The notes: generated by a model not told the origin, from the letters alone. A DNA stretch of 64,000 bases from Trichoderma breve (GCF_028502605.1 NC_079232.1:4960001-5024000), one strand, 5' to 3'; shown: positions 33,610 to 45,429, numbered from the stretch's first letter. Translations and numbers: made by a program.

Positions 33610-36600
33610 TCATCGCAAACTGGTGATTGTTGACCTCCTCCTTCTTGCAGTCCCATTGCCCTGCCAAAGTCGAGAATTGACCCTCTGCAAGCTAATAGGC
33701 ACTCCCCCTAGATTCTCCTCATATATACTCTCTCTTCTGGGCCTAGGTCGAGTCGCAGAATCCTCGCCTTGTGGTCTATGATTTGATGCCTCGGAGTGAA
33801 CAGCAACAGAGTCAATCCGCCTTAGGGCAAAATCCTGTACTTCTCCCGCCCCTCCTTGCAGAGAAACGCCGCTTTGGTGAGCCGTTGATGAGCTGCTAGA
33901 TGTGTTTGAGCGAGCCCTCGTTAAAGATTCTTCCCGAGAATCCTTCATTTGCGCATAGTGTGTTGGCCTCTCCAACATTCCAGAACGAAATGCATTGACT
34001 CCCACTAACATCTTGACCAGCTCAACCAATTCTTCTAGATACTCGACGATTTCCATCTGACCAGCAGCACTAGCATTCCAAGAGAGGAAGTTGTGCTTGG
34101 TAATCAAACGAGCTATCTTCTCGTTTGCCTGGTCTTCGCACTCACTCGCGCTCCTGCAGTGGCTGGCATGGCTTACGGTTGGCGTTACCGGAGTCGACAT
34201 CGACGCTTGCGATGTGATAATCTCACGGACCCGGTGTATCAGCCGCAGATGCGCTACACGAGCCGAGGGAATAAATTGCGGGAGCGGAAGCCAAGTCGTC
34301 AGTGCCTCGTTAACGGAAAACAGCATTAGGGTGCAGCTTGCCGCCATGCTTCGTCGATACGTATAAGCTTGCGGATTCAGTGCCTCCAAGACAGAGGAAC
34401 CATAAGCCCTTCGGAGCTGTACGACGTTGTCCATCCGATCAATGATCTGGTGAAGCACATAGACAATCTCCGTGTAGATGGGCGCAAGCTTCTTAAAGCT
34501 TCCTTTCAGGCGGGGTTCGGAAGAACAAAACGGGAGAAACGTCTCGGCGGCTGCAAGTGAGGCTTGAGCCTTTTCGCGCCATCTGTCAAACCGACGGTGC
34601 AGTTTTGGAGAGCGAGGATCAACGATTTCGGGCCCGTCAACACCCACGGACATGGCGCCCTGCATATTCTGGATATGCCGTACGCAGGCAGACAAAGATT
34701 CTACCAAGCGATCTCGTGCACGCACCGGAGAAATCGACACTTCTACCAAGGTAGCAGTAACACCTCCAACTATAAATGCTATGAGACGCTTGTAGTAAAC
34801 CTCGTGTGATGGCTCCGTATTGATATTCGCTGACGCTGGTGAAAACGGTCAGACAGATAATGAGAGTGCGTGAGGAGGGTGGGAAGGCTTACCTAGGGCG
34901 ACGACATTTATTGATATAATGGCCGCTGCTCCAGCTTTGACGTATTTTGTTGCCACATGGATATAGGCAGAAGGCAGCAGCGTGAAAGCGAGGACCACGA
35001 CCGTTATTGCCCTGCTCCCCCCCGCGATAACAAATGAGACATATCCAGCAGTACAGCCAAGAACAAGCCCAATAAGCCGAACAACAAAGGTTACCAAGGA
35101 CGTGCCGATGGCCACTTCAAATATGAATATCAACTGCAGGGGAGCCCAAACGCCGTGGACATCCCCGTACCATGCGTTCCAAGATGGCACAAAGGCTGGC
35201 CAGCTGACAAGAAAGACGGCAAAGGAGAGCTTTAGTGCATAGGCAAGATCATCGGAATCTTGAGCCCACTCTAGCACATCTGCCGCTTTACCTCGAAGCC
35301 ATAAAATCTGACTATCAGAAGAGTCTTGTCCTCTCTTATCATTCTGTTTGTATTGTGGGTGTTTCTCTCCCTTCTTCTCCTTCTTTTTGTTCTTGGTGTT
35401 TCTATTTCTCAGCGACTTCAAGATTTGAGAGGCAGTTGTAGAACCAGCTTCCTCATCAGGCATTCTCTGTCTGGGCTGCGCTTCGCTATCAAGGATATTG
35501 CTAGAATCTTTAGGTTCGGAGACGTTGCCAACCAAATCTCCTCGACGTGCGGCTTGCCTCGCGCCTTCGGGTAGAACCATTGAATCGCGCTCTCCGGCAG
35601 TACGTAGCCACTTCCGAAGACTTGAATAGTGAGGGATCCAGATGCTCAGCCGATCATGGCGGCGTTGCCTCTGGTCTACCAGTTGACGAGCATGGCGGAG
35701 CATTTTCAAGATGTGCGTTGAGGATTGGCGAAAGGCCAGTAGAAACGATGAGACGAGAAAAGTCTCCATGCGAGGCATGAAATCGAGCGCCAGGCCCGTT
35801 TCTTGCATGGCAATAAGCTTGAGCTGTTCGGTGGATTGTTCATCGAATAACGTCAGAGCATCCGTGAAGAGGTCGACCCGCAGGTCAATCTCCTCCAAGT
35901 GTATGCCTCGAGGGGTAGGAGCACCAGAAGGCAGAGTGGGAACATCGTAGCAATATGCCAAACAAGATATCAGGAGAGCCACTGCTTCATTTGTAGAGGC
36001 CTGGAATTCTTGTATAGGAGCTCGTAGTCGCATGACAATTGATTCTAGAAGCTTTGCGCTACTCAATTCAATCTGCCTGTTCAGCTTGATGTAGTCGACT
36101 CTACTCGATGGAGCGGTTGAGTTTCTCGCTCTCGATCTCGATCTCGTACCAGAGTTGAGTCTGAGGTTTGCTTCTGGGACGCTGGACGCTGGCGTGGCAG
36201 ATCCATCTAAAGCACTCACGCACCCAGGCGATTGAACCATATCATCATCATCCGCTAAACTGCTCTCTTCCATGCCATCATCGTCAAGGACGATGAACTT
36301 GTTTTCACAGGCGCCAATCAGTGTAATGATACTTTGAGAAAGATGGCTCATGAGATCAACACTGATAGGCTTCATGTCGCTTGGTGCAAGGGGTGAGATG
36401 GATATCTCAAAATTGACTTCGTTTTGAGCAGTTTTGCACGATGTAAGTTTGGAACGGATTATGGGTTTCCTCTCCGTCAATGACGCGAGTGTAGTCGCAT
36501 GCAGTGGTGACCTGGATACCGCGGTGGCAGAGGTGGCCGGTAGAAAGGGGTTGGGGAATGGGGCAGAGAACTTGCGCCAGTAGCGGATAGCGAGCTGCTT

Positions 36601-37347
36601 AATTTGCCGCATCTGTTGCTGTTGTTGATGTTGTTGCTTGGTGCCATTATCATTGGCATGAGGTATATTGAGAGGCTGGCCTTGGTTCTGAGATTCGATA
36701 CGATCTCCTCCAGGCGTAACAAACCAGTGGGTAGCGCGCTCCAGTGTCTCGACCATTTCAGAGAGGGCACTGATGGTAGAAGTACCCAGATAGCTACTGG
36801 AAAACTCGGGGAATATGGCGACGTTGGCGAAAAACATGACTCCGACGCCAATGAGGATTGGCACATAGATTGTTGTATACAAAGTGGGCGTGGCCACAGT
36901 TGGTGCTGTGAGCAGCGTGATGGCGGGCAGGATGACAAACAAGACAAATAAGAACAATCGAGGAGTAGACGATCTCAGGTAGCCATGGAGCAAGGTACAT
37001 GCGAGATAGAAGAGGGCCCGAATAGTAAAAGCAGCAGGCTTGTTGGTGTCGTAGACCAAACTCGCCAGATATAAGCCCAATATACACCACGACAAGCCCA
37101 GGCCCGAGCCAAAGATGATCATGATGATGTTCTCAATGACGACGCCCATTCGTTGTGCTGGATGTGCAAAGGCAACAACCATTGGTATAAGAAAAGTCGA
37201 CCAACTCCTGATTTGGGGAAGAATGGCAATGATGGTGCAAATAACACACGCTATGAAATCCTTGAGAATCCGCTGCCAAAGGGCCTTGGTGCCGCAGTCG
37301 CCCCAAATCACGGTGACGGTCCTGCGTAGGAGCTTTGCCATGGCCAT
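33610..37347 (-). CDS. Large FUSC/ArAE-type membrane protein (ER transporter-like, DUF2421)
   Basis: Long exon down to 34893, intron 34892-34830 (63 bp), last exon 34829-33610. From ATG 37347 the product is 1,224 aa. N-terminal helices include DFIACVICTIIAILP, FLIPMVVAFAHPAQRMGV and several more to about residue 190; a second bundle lies around SFAVFLVSWPAFVPSWNAW and AIISINVVAL. Between them is a long hydrophilic region with Ser/Arg and poly-Gln (QQHQQQQQ). The last 400 residues resemble the DUF2421 region. FUSC/ArAE proteins export aromatic acids in bacteria and plants; the substrate here is unknown. The true start is unsure: the frame stays open without an ATG up to about 37590. A spliced start at ATG 37565 (exon 37565-37549, intron 37548-37415) would add a short N-terminus. 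Confidence 0.85.
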
Positions 37348-37593
37348 GACGAATAGCGTTGCTTCTGTAACCACATTATCTTTGGTCAAAAGGCTCCGGA
37401 CTGGTTTTGAGTAGCTCTTGAGTGCCTGTCGCTTGGAATTGAAATTGACCCGGGGCAGACCGGAGAGGTAAAACGGACGTCTCTCGGCAAGGCGATAAAG
37501 GATTGCGAGAGTGTGACTGATTAACTGATGATGGCTGCAGGAGGATACCGGGGTAGGAGCTTCATCTGTCTTTTTTTTATCGGCCTGGAGCTT

Positions 37594-38936
37594 TCAATTG
37601 GACTCCGAGCTGAATGGGGAGGGTGGGAAGAGGAAGAAGGACGAGGAAAAGGCGGAGAGAACAGATCAATCAGTTATATATCAAAGTTGTATCAAATCCC
37701 ATTCAATTGTTTGAGATTTAAAAGATGAAGGAAAATCAGGTTTGGCGAGATCGGCAATCGGTGAGAGGTCATGCTCTTTTTCCTAAGGGGGGTGAGTCGT
37801 CGATCCAAGAAGCAGGAAGGGAAAAGATCCGAAAAGCTGGATTGATCAGGCCACTGAGCTTAAGGCATTGACAGTTAGACTAGAGTAGCTGGGATTCCTA
37901 ACTACAGTGGAGTCGGGCGCTAGAGCATGTGTGTGTGTGGCAGCGTTGCTCTGTAATGTTGATGGAACTGCATCCATACTTTCAAGGTTTGTCGGGAGCT
38001 AAAGCGATTGATTGATATGAATGGGAAGCAAGACAATGGACGGATTGAGTTGATTTCCAGTTGATGCAAATGGAGCCGACTCAACTAAGAGGGCCAACGT
38101 TGTATTTAAGAGCCATAGCTTGAGTGTTGCCCTCAAAGTCCAAATATATGCATTCGCGCAACCAGAGTGTATTACTCACCTGCCGTGTCTATTGGATAGC
38201 TGGGCATCTTGAGAATAGCCACGCCCGTCATATATGGTGCGAGTACGAGTCAACGCAGGGCATCCGGCAACGGTGACCCGGACATGCTTAATGAGGTGGG
38301 GATTGCTTGACAGCAGGTGGTACGATTAATGAGTGGGTTTTTGTCTTTTTTTTTTTCTTCTCAATCTTTCTCATCCTCTTTCTTCCACGATGTATAACAT
38401 CTTCAAAGGTATTGCAAATCCCACCAAGATGAAGCAACGTGTGCTCCTTAGACAGTAGCATCAATCATCTCTGTTAATTTAGTAGTGGCTTTTTGCTAAG
38501 TCCAGCCACATTTGATATCAATAAGCCACCCGTAGGCATGTACATACATCTATGCTCTCTCCATATCGAGTCTTCCAAAAAATATCCAAAGCGATCATTA
38601 ACTGTTCAATGATGAAAATAAAGATCCACCAGCATCGTTGTCAAATCCAATTATTAATTACTCCATACCGTCACCAAATTTATCTACCAACTGTTGCCGT
38701 TTCAAGTCCCACTGCCCTTTTCGGCCCGCTGCCCAATGGATCAATGGCCATCCGTTCGCTCCGGCCCCGCGATCGACCACAGTTACAGCTACCGTAAGCG
38801 CGCCTGCTGCAACGGCTCCAAACTGCCCTGAAGCACCTCAAACCTAGCACGTCTACCAAAAACACCAAATCGTCACCCATCGCAGCCCAGTTCCCCTATA
38901 CCATCCATTCAATCTCTTACACACACAACTCCAACC
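37594..38936. promoter_or_regulatory. Divergent intergenic region FUSC-like gene / AP-2 sigma
   Basis: About 1.3 kb. CT-rich on the minus strand near 37625-37660, which suggests the leader of the FUSC-like gene. No other gene seen. Confidence 0.45.
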
Positions 38937-39486
38937 ATGCTCTCCTTTATCCTCATCCAGAACAGACAGTAAGCTCTCTCTCTCCCCTCACTCCTCCCAC
39001 GTCCCATACGCGCAAAACATCAAACTCGCAGCATTTAAACCGCCCAACTTACCAATCAACCAAACTAACTCTCCCTCTCTCTCCAGGGGCAAGACCCGTC
39101 TCGCCAAATGGTACGCCCCCTACAGCGACGACGAAAAGATCAAGCTCAAAGGCGAAGTCCACCGCCTCGTCGCCCCCCGCGACCAAAAGTACCAGTCCAA
39201 CTTCGTCGAGTTCCGCAACAACAAGATCGTCTACCGCCGCTACGCAGGGCTCTTCTTCTGCGCCTGCGTCGACACAAACGACAACGAGCTCGCTTTTCTC
39301 GAGGCCATCCACTTTTTCGTCGAGGTCCTCGACGCCTTCTTCGGAAACGTCTGCGAGCTCGACCTCGTCTTCAACTTTTACAAGGTGTATGCCATCCTCG
39401 ACGAGGTCTTTCTTGCGGGCGAGATTGAGGAGACGAGCAAGCAGGTCGTCTTGACGCGGCTGGAGCATCTGGATAAGCTGGAGTAA
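38937..39486 (+). CDS. APS2: AP-2 complex subunit sigma
   Basis: Small chain of the AP-2 clathrin adaptor; with the alpha subunit it binds dileucine signals of cargo at the plasma membrane (known). Exon 1 38937-38968 (10 codons plus two bases), intron 38969-39086 (118 bp, very CT-rich), exon 2 39087-39486; 143 aa, the family length. It reads [20 protein letters not shown], then [36 protein letters not shown] and [14 protein letters not shown]. The NFVEFRN and VFNFYKVY blocks with the GEI-ETS tail favour AP-2 sigma over AP-1 sigma. Confidence 0.96.
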
Positions 39487-40284
39487 TAGCGCGCGCGGGA
39501 GGGACGCGTCTTTTTCTAAAAGCTCTTTTTTTTTTTCTGACGTTATATATTTTCCCCCTTATGCTTCTTGCTTTTCTTCTTAGTGAAGAGAAGCGGAAAG
39601 GACGGAAGCGATTGCCAAATGTACCATAATATCCATTTCGCAGCTCGGAGTTGTTAAGAGGGAGGGGACATTGATTGGATTTGATCATTTGGGTTCTATC
39701 GCAATCTAGCCAGGGCGCATAAAATATATGCGTGTATAGTGCAGAGCGCGAAGCATTAGAGCATTGGCGTTTTGGGCGTCTTGAAGATTGCAAATTGGAG
39801 CAATAGGAATATATCAGTAGCCATCGGCCAGTTTACGCCGCTGTCTTCTTCTTTATCTTACTTCCTAATAACTACCCCTAAACCCCGTGTCGTAGTCCTC
39901 AATTCCTCAATCCATATGATAGGCAGCAGTGTTACTTGCTTAGATATTCTATCTTGCAAGGTAATCATCATTAATCATCATCCAGTTAAGATCAAGTCAA
40001 ATCATGCTTAACCACAGGAGAGGGCCACACCATGATGAGGCGGAATGTAGACTCAGTTCTGCGTATCCAGGTCTACTTATTTTTCCATATCGCAGCCTGA
40101 GAGAGCATCATAATAAGCGAACAAGCATATCATCCCTGACAAATCAATCTCCTCCGCTTTTCCCAAATGAAAAAGTAAACCCGGGACCAAATTTCCATCA
40201 ACTCAAGGAAATAGAACAACAACCATTGTCTCAAAAGCACCGGAAAGAGAGACTCAGTGCATGCAATCATGTCAGATACAGGAG
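39487..40284. other. Convergent intergenic region after AP-2 sigma
   Basis: 798 bp between facing stops. T-rich right after the stop (CTCTTTTTTTTTTTCTGACG). No gene seen. Confidence 0.45.
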
Positions 40285-40737
40285 CTAGACAGCATCTTTC
40301 AACGTTGTGCTATCAGCAGCATCCCACATATCAAGGGCCGTAGGACGCTTTGCCTTCTGGACCCAGAGGTTCTCCCGAGCACGAAATAACTCCTGGACAA
40401 AAGGGCTGTATGAAGCATCCCCGTGGATCGACTTGTTGTCAACGCCAAACGAAATGTCCGTCATGATTCCTTGTCCGCTGCCCATCTCCAGAGAACTATC
40501 AAGCAGAGATGGCTCCATAGTACATGCCTCATCCAGCTTCTGCTTTTTGCGAGCTTCGCCTTGGGTTTGTGTTGCTATGCCCAAGTCCTGCGTTTCTCCC
40601 TCAGAATGAACATCAACATCTGCTAGGAAATGATCAACTTCTTCCATACCACCACTGTTGTTCTCAAAACTGATCAAATCGCACGAAATCACACAGTCTG
40701 CATCCATACCTTCCTTCGAGTTTCTGCCATCATGATC
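40285..40737 (-). CDS. Probable last exon of the unknown membrane protein gene (after in-frame TAG)
   Basis: 151 codons with stop, open from a splice acceptor TTGAATAG at 40745-40738. The intron 40811-40738 has a GTAAGT donor and a TACTAATC branch site. Joined to the upstream exon it stays in frame, yet the upstream frame carries TAG at 40820-40818. The encoded stretch is acidic and Ser-rich, then ends in a segment that looks folded (SYSPFVQELFRARENLW, then KRPTALDMWDAADS). It could also be 3' UTR with a chance frame, or a separate small protein from ATG 40707 (140 aa). I do not recognise it. Confidence 0.55.
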   Translation of the reverse strand, partial: DHDGRNSKEGMDADCVISCDLISFENNSGGMEEVDHFLADVDVHSEGETQDLGIATQTQGEARKKQKLDEACTMEPSLLDSSLEMGSGQGIMTDISFGVDNKSIHGDASYSPFVQELFRARENLWVQKAKRPTALDMWDAADSTTLKDAV

Positions 40738-40817
40738 CTATTCAATAAGCACGGTGATTAGTAAGTAGGCTTGTTATTTCGCGAGAGGGAATGAGGAGAG
40801 TGTAGACTTACCTCCTC

Positions 40818-42311
40818 CTAAGGTGACAGACGGCCCTCGGCATGGCGAGCAACATCATTGTTTCCGTAAACAGCGGCTTCATCAGCTCCAGAGCTGCTAG
40901 AAAATAGAATTAGATCAGACATCGACTCCTTATCCATCTCCTTCTGAAGAGAGACTTGCGGTTGTTGAGCAATGTTCCCAGACGGGAGATTTGCCTCGGC
41001 GGCGATGCAAGTGCTGGCTAAGAAAGCAGCTCGTTGAGGATTCGTGACCATTTTATCATAAACTCCAGTGCAATTCTTGTCTTGTCCAGGATAGTCTATG
41101 TAATCCGCGGTTAAGATGGGTTCACCAGCGAGATGGGAAAGCCAACCTATGATGCTGCAGTGCTTACACGCGCAGTCTTGCTGTCGAGTGGCGCATCTGT
41201 CAGACTGATTGGGCTCAGAGCCCCAGGAGCTAGCCTGTCCAAGATCAAAGGGCGCGCAGTATCCAGGGTGTTGTCGTTTCTGGGCCCCACGTTTGGCATC
41301 GTCATTGTCGCGACGGGAATGATGGTCATGACCTTGGTGAAGCTGCTCAAGGCTTGTCTCAAGGCGAAGATTAAGCTCAGCTGGCGACAACATGGAGAGA
41401 TCGTGATTGTACGCGGGATAAGGAGGCAACTTGCCATCATCGTTATTCTGCTGAGCTGCTTCGAGATCGACCACGCCCGCAGGTGTTTCCGGCTCGTCGA
41501 GCCATTGATACCAGTGATCATAGATGTGGTCGACAATGGCGCGGAAGCTCGTCAGCATCACGTTGCCAACTCGCAGCGAAACCTGATTCGCATGGCTTTC
41601 TTTAACCCTTTGAAAGGCGTCGTAGAATGTTTGGCAGCACATGTCTCGCGAGCAGCCTCTGCGTTCGAGGAAGAGGCAGAGATCCTTGATTTCAGGCCGT
41701 GTGCCCATGCCCGTGGTGGAAAAGGTGCGGCCAATCTTCTCGCGTAGCCAGACAGCACAGAGCGAGACAGTGCTGTTCAAGTTGATGCGCTTGCCAGCAG
41801 CTTTGATTCGCCTCTCCAAAGTGTCTTGACGCATGAAGCCAAGGTTATAGAGATCACGAAGGCCGTTACAGCCCAGAGTGACTTGGGCGTGGTAGAGCAC
41901 GTCTCTGTCCTCCATGGCGTACTTTGGTGCAGACATACCGAAAGGGTTGTCGTAATTGCAGTGACCGTGTTCTAACTGATGAGAGCAGTCAAACTGATGA
42001 AGATGTTGTTGCGTTAGATGACGAAAAAGCTGCTGCTCGCCATCACCTTCCTCGTCTTCTTCTTCCTGGAGAGCCTCAAAGGGAATGAGGAGAAACTTGA
42101 CAAGTTTGCGTTTGTAGGTTTCGAGGTAGTTTACAAGGAGTGAAACCACGAAGAAGAAGGTGAGGCAGATGAAGCAGAAGAAAAAAGAAGCCTGCAAGTT
42201 CTCTTCTTCATGCTTTTCTGTCTGTACGAGCACGTGAGGCGACATGGAGGCGGCCGGCAGCTGGCAAGTTCTGGCAAAGGCAAACACGCAAGTGTGCCAA
42301 CCAGCAGCCAT
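40818..42311 (-). CDS. Unknown fungal protein with one N-terminal membrane segment
   Basis: 497 aa from ATG 42311; ATG 42245 (MSPHVLVQ) is an alternative start just before the membrane segment FFFCFICLTFFFVVSLLVNYL. A basic stretch (YKRKLVKF), an acidic run (EEEDEEGDGEQQ) and a His/Gln-rich part follow. From about residue 126 (SAPKYAMEDRDVLYHAQV) the sequence looks folded and helical, with Cys-containing blocks (ERRGCSRDMCCQTFYDAF) and an Arg/Asn/Val segment before DHIYDHWYQWLDEPE. The last third is polar and Cys/His-containing (CACKHCSIIGW). No family recognised. The frame ends at TAG 40820-40818, six bases before a good donor; see findings. Confidence 0.7.
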   Translation of the reverse strand: MAAGWHTCVFAFARTCQLPAASMSPHVLVQTEKHEEENLQASFFFCFICLTFFFVVSLLVNYLETYKRKLVKFLLIPFEALQEEEDEEGDGEQQLFRHLTQQHLHQFDCSHQLEHGHCNYDNPFGMSAPKYAMEDRDVLYHAQVTLGCNGLRDLYNLGFMRQDTLERRIKAAGKRINLNSTVSLCAVWLREKIGRTFSTTGMGTRPEIKDLCLFLERRGCSRDMCCQTFYDAFQRVKESHANQVSLRVGNVMLTSFRAIVDHIYDHWYQWLDEPETPAGVVDLEAAQQNNDDGKLPPYPAYNHDLSMLSPAELNLRLETSLEQLHQGHDHHSRRDNDDAKRGAQKRQHPGYCAPFDLGQASSWGSEPNQSDRCATRQQDCACKHCSIIGWLSHLAGEPILTADYIDYPGQDKNCTGVYDKMVTNPQRAAFLASTCIAAEANLPSGNIAQQPQVSLQKEMDKESMSDLILFSSSSGADEAAVYGNNDVARHAEGRLSP

Positions 42312-43100
42312 ACAAATAAACAGCAAGTAAACAGTAACAAAATGTCAACAAGAGCGAGAGCACTTGCAATTGATAGACTAAAAAAACAACAGAGCAGAGT
42401 CTAAGCCGTGGAAAGGGTGCGTCACTAATTGAAAGGAGAAGGCAAAGGTAAAACACGAGATTTGACCAAAAAAAAAAAAAAAGCAAACAATCCGGGAATG
42501 GCGAGTGAAAAGATAAGAAGAAGAGGAAGAAAAAAAAAGGAGGGACAGGAAACCCGACGGAAACACGCACGACAACGCTGACACCTTAAATACCTAGTAA
42601 TGCCCAGCCGAAGTAGCAAATATGCTGTGTAACAAGAGCCAGTCCTCGTGACTGGTCAAAATCGCGCCGAAGCAGCAGGCCGGCATAAGGAGGAGAAAAA
42701 GAGGAGGAGACGGGACAGAAAACCACAACAAATGCAGTGCTGGTACATGTACATATTCCGTCGAGGCATAGCAAGCAAGTCGTGGACAAGGACAAGCATT
42801 GTATAAAATGGCCGGCCACCAATTGAGAAGAGGCAACGGAAACACGACGTCGACACTGCATGCGAGTACAAAATTGCAACTCGGAAGCAGTTGTACAAGT
42901 AACTTCAGTCGGTACCTACTAACATAAAGCTGGTATGGCATGGTATGGTATGGTATGGTATGGTATGGTATGGTATTAGAGGCATACAAACATGAACACG
43001 CGCGCACACGCATGTGCCCTCGAAATGCTTTCGCTCGGCTTCTCGTTTCCCTTCAAAACTCCCGGCTCAAGTCACATCACAAGCACACCACCCAAAAGCA
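42312..43100. other. Intergenic, unknown gene promoter and IST1 3' region
   Basis: 789 bp between two minus-strand genes; includes A-rich runs on the + strand (about 42469-42482 and 42530-42538), that is T-rich leader on the coding strand, and the pentanucleotide repeat listed separately. Confidence 0.45.
42931..42975 (+). repeat. Pentanucleotide microsatellite (TGGTA)9
   Basis: Nine units of TGGTA, the second altered to TGGCA. It lies 126 bp past the IST1 stop, so perhaps in the IST1 3' UTR. Confidence 0.92.
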
Positions 43101-44116
43101 TCACCTCTTCTTCAGCGCCGCAAATCTCCTCTCCAGGTCTCCAATGTCTGGTATTGACCCTTCCGGCTCCTTCTTCTTCCTCGGTGCCGCAACATCCTCC
43201 TTCTTGCTCTTGAGCTCCACAGACCCCATCATCACCTTGGGGTGCACATTGTCCGTCGTCATTCGCGGCGGCGTCACCATCAGCGGGCTCTTGGGCTCTC
43301 CCAGCTTTGCACTTGGCGGTGTGGCCTTGTCCATCTGCTCCTCGCCAAGCGAAAGCTTCCTCTGCTCCGCCGTCAGAGGCGTGTTCAGCTCGTTCTTCTG
43401 CGCCTGTCCTCCCGACGGATCTCCGCCGTCCACGTCTTCATCGTCGTCCAACAAATCTGGGGGTGGCGGCGTCATCTCTCTCTCTCTTTTAGGCCAATCA
43501 ACTCCGTACGCCTTTGCAATCTCCTCTAGATAGCCTGTCACCAGCTCCTGTCGGGGCGCCTCCACGCTCAACTTCTTCACCACTTTTTCATTGACCTTGC
43601 CGTCTGCGTTATCCATGGCGGCGAGGACAAACTCCTTGCCGTACTTCTCTGCCAACAGCGTCCGCACCGTCACGAGCTCCTTGATCTCCGTCTTGGGCGC
43701 CGCATAGAGAATGCTCTTGATGGCCTCTTCCAGCCCGGGATCGCACACGGGCCCTTCCATCAGCCCGGCCCGCGCAAGCAGCAGCTCGCAGTAAAGCTCC
43801 AGAAGCTCGTGAAGCTCACTCGTGATGTCGGATCGGATGATGTTTTCGACGCGGATCGTTGCCGAGTCGACCTTGCCCGCCTCGAGCAGTTGCGCCATGG
43901 CCCGGCGCTGCGTCTTGCCCAGCTGCTCATCCCGCTGCTGCACCATGCGCAGGCGCGCAATGGCGAGCTTCAGCTGGACCTTGAGCTTGGTCTGTAACCA
44001 CGGCCATTGCAACATCAGCTCAGCTCTTGCGGGTTGCGTCACTGGAGCTGGCGGGGTTTCGTGAGATGAGGTGGAATGGAATCAAGACTTACCAGCCAGG
44101 TAGCTGCGGGGGGCAT
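43101..44116 (-). CDS. IST1: IST1-like ESCRT-III-associated protein
   Basis: Regulates Vps4 and ESCRT-III in multivesicular body sorting (known). Exon 1 44116-44093 (8 codons, MPPAATWL), intron 44092-43992 (101 bp), exon 2 43991-43101; 304 aa. The Ist1 helical core is clear: TKLKVQLKLAIARLRMVQ, KTQRRAMAQLLEAGK, ARIRVENIIR-like ATIRVENIIRSD and LELYCELLLAR. A Pro/Asp-rich linker follows. The protein ends DIGDLERRFAALKKR, which fits a type 1 MIT-interacting motif for Vps4. The ORF would also allow a start in the intron (TQPARAEL), but the spliced start gives the usual short N-terminus before the core. Confidence 0.94.
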
Positions 44117-45429
44117 CGCGGGGGATTCTTGGGTTCTGGTTATAGTCTACGGGAATCAAAGAAGGAGTCGTCCGATGAGGAAAACTGAGGAGGATGAGAA
44201 TAGCGAGAGAGTGTAGAATCGGCGATTTTATATCAACAATTGGGCAAAGTGAGGCAGCAGGATTAATTTCGTGGAGTGCCTAGAGGTATGAGGTAGGCAG
44301 ACACGAAACCGGAGCTTCTGGAGGATGTTGAGACAAAACGTCACTGGTGGCCCGCTGCCAATTCAAGGTACCTAATCGATTGATCCTTAGCCCACAGCAT
44401 TAGTACCCGCTAATAAGCCTTGAAAGCTACCTCTAGCTAGTGCCTTCAACTGCTGCCCGCCCCGTTACTGCGGGGCCCTCGAATCCATCACCTCGGATCT
44501 GAAGCCATCAAATTCCATTGTCGTTGGCCAGCTCAATTTGGTTCAGTTCAGTTCAGCTACGAGACAAACACGGAATCAACAATGAATGGAAAACCTGGTA
44601 CACGGCATGCCAAGTACCAAAGACAATGGGGCAGTGTCTTATGTCTCAGTGCCTAGTACTACTAATTTATGAATTACGTTGGTACCCGCATGCTACCACC
44701 AACACTTCCCTTTTCTCACGAACCTGCATTCATCCCCAATGCCATTGGTAGCACCCGATAGGCGCAGTCCCTACGTGGTGGACCGTGATAGGACTAGCCG
44801 GCAAGCTGCATCTCGTGCTGCATCTGGTGGTCTGAGATGATACCGGTTGGATGATGCAATGCATGTCTCTCATGTGCATGGACTGACTAAGTAATGTAGG
44901 GAGCTGGAAAGATGGGTACCAAGGTATGCCGTAGTTGATTAGCAGTAGACAAACAAAAACTACTATACTCGACGTTGTACTACCTATTCTACGGGTACTA
45001 AACAGCCTCTCTCTCTCCGTACATACAACGTGCTGTACACTCCCACGTCTCTACCAATGATCCAGTAAGTTGTACTGTAGTAAACTATGCAGCGAGTTTC
45101 CGCAGACTGCTGCTCTTCTGCCGACTGCCGAGCGTCGAGAGAAATCATTCCACCAAGCCTATCCCCGATCCTCCTTTATAAGATGCCACAAATGCCGTGA
45201 TTGTAATAAGAAGGGGGTGAGAGAAGAAGAAAAAGAGAAGAAGAAGAAAACAGCTCAAGAAAACTCCCATGTGAAATCCTTCATAGCCGTTGAACGCCCA
45301 TATTGACCCATTTACCCATCCATGTTTGTGTGTGTATGTTGTTTTTTACAATTCCATCATCATGCATACCATTATCCCGATGACCCTCTCATCAGGTCAC
45401 TCATTGCCCATGGACTGTAGCTTGTGAAA
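44117..45429. other. Intergenic, IST1 promoter and NMA111 3' region
   Basis: 1,313 bp. Repeated short TACC/GGTA motifs, for example GGTACC at 44368 and 44680-44690. An A/G-rich stretch (GAAGAAGAAAAAGAGAAG) at 45225 lies on the + strand. No gene seen. Confidence 0.45.

Noticed and set aside
40810..40830. Six-nt microexon (GAGGAG) between an intron ending CACCTTAG and the GTAAGT donor, to explain the TAG
   Set aside because: I found no GT donor upstream that fits, and a GC donor at about 40960 gives a frame with an early stop.
41133..41747. 204-codon + strand ORF over the unknown membrane protein
   Set aside because: Antisense to a longer ORF with coding character; no motif and no leader.
42931..42975. 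Regular repeat considered as a CRISPR-like array
   Set aside because: Pure 5-bp units without spacers, in a fungal genome: a microsatellite.
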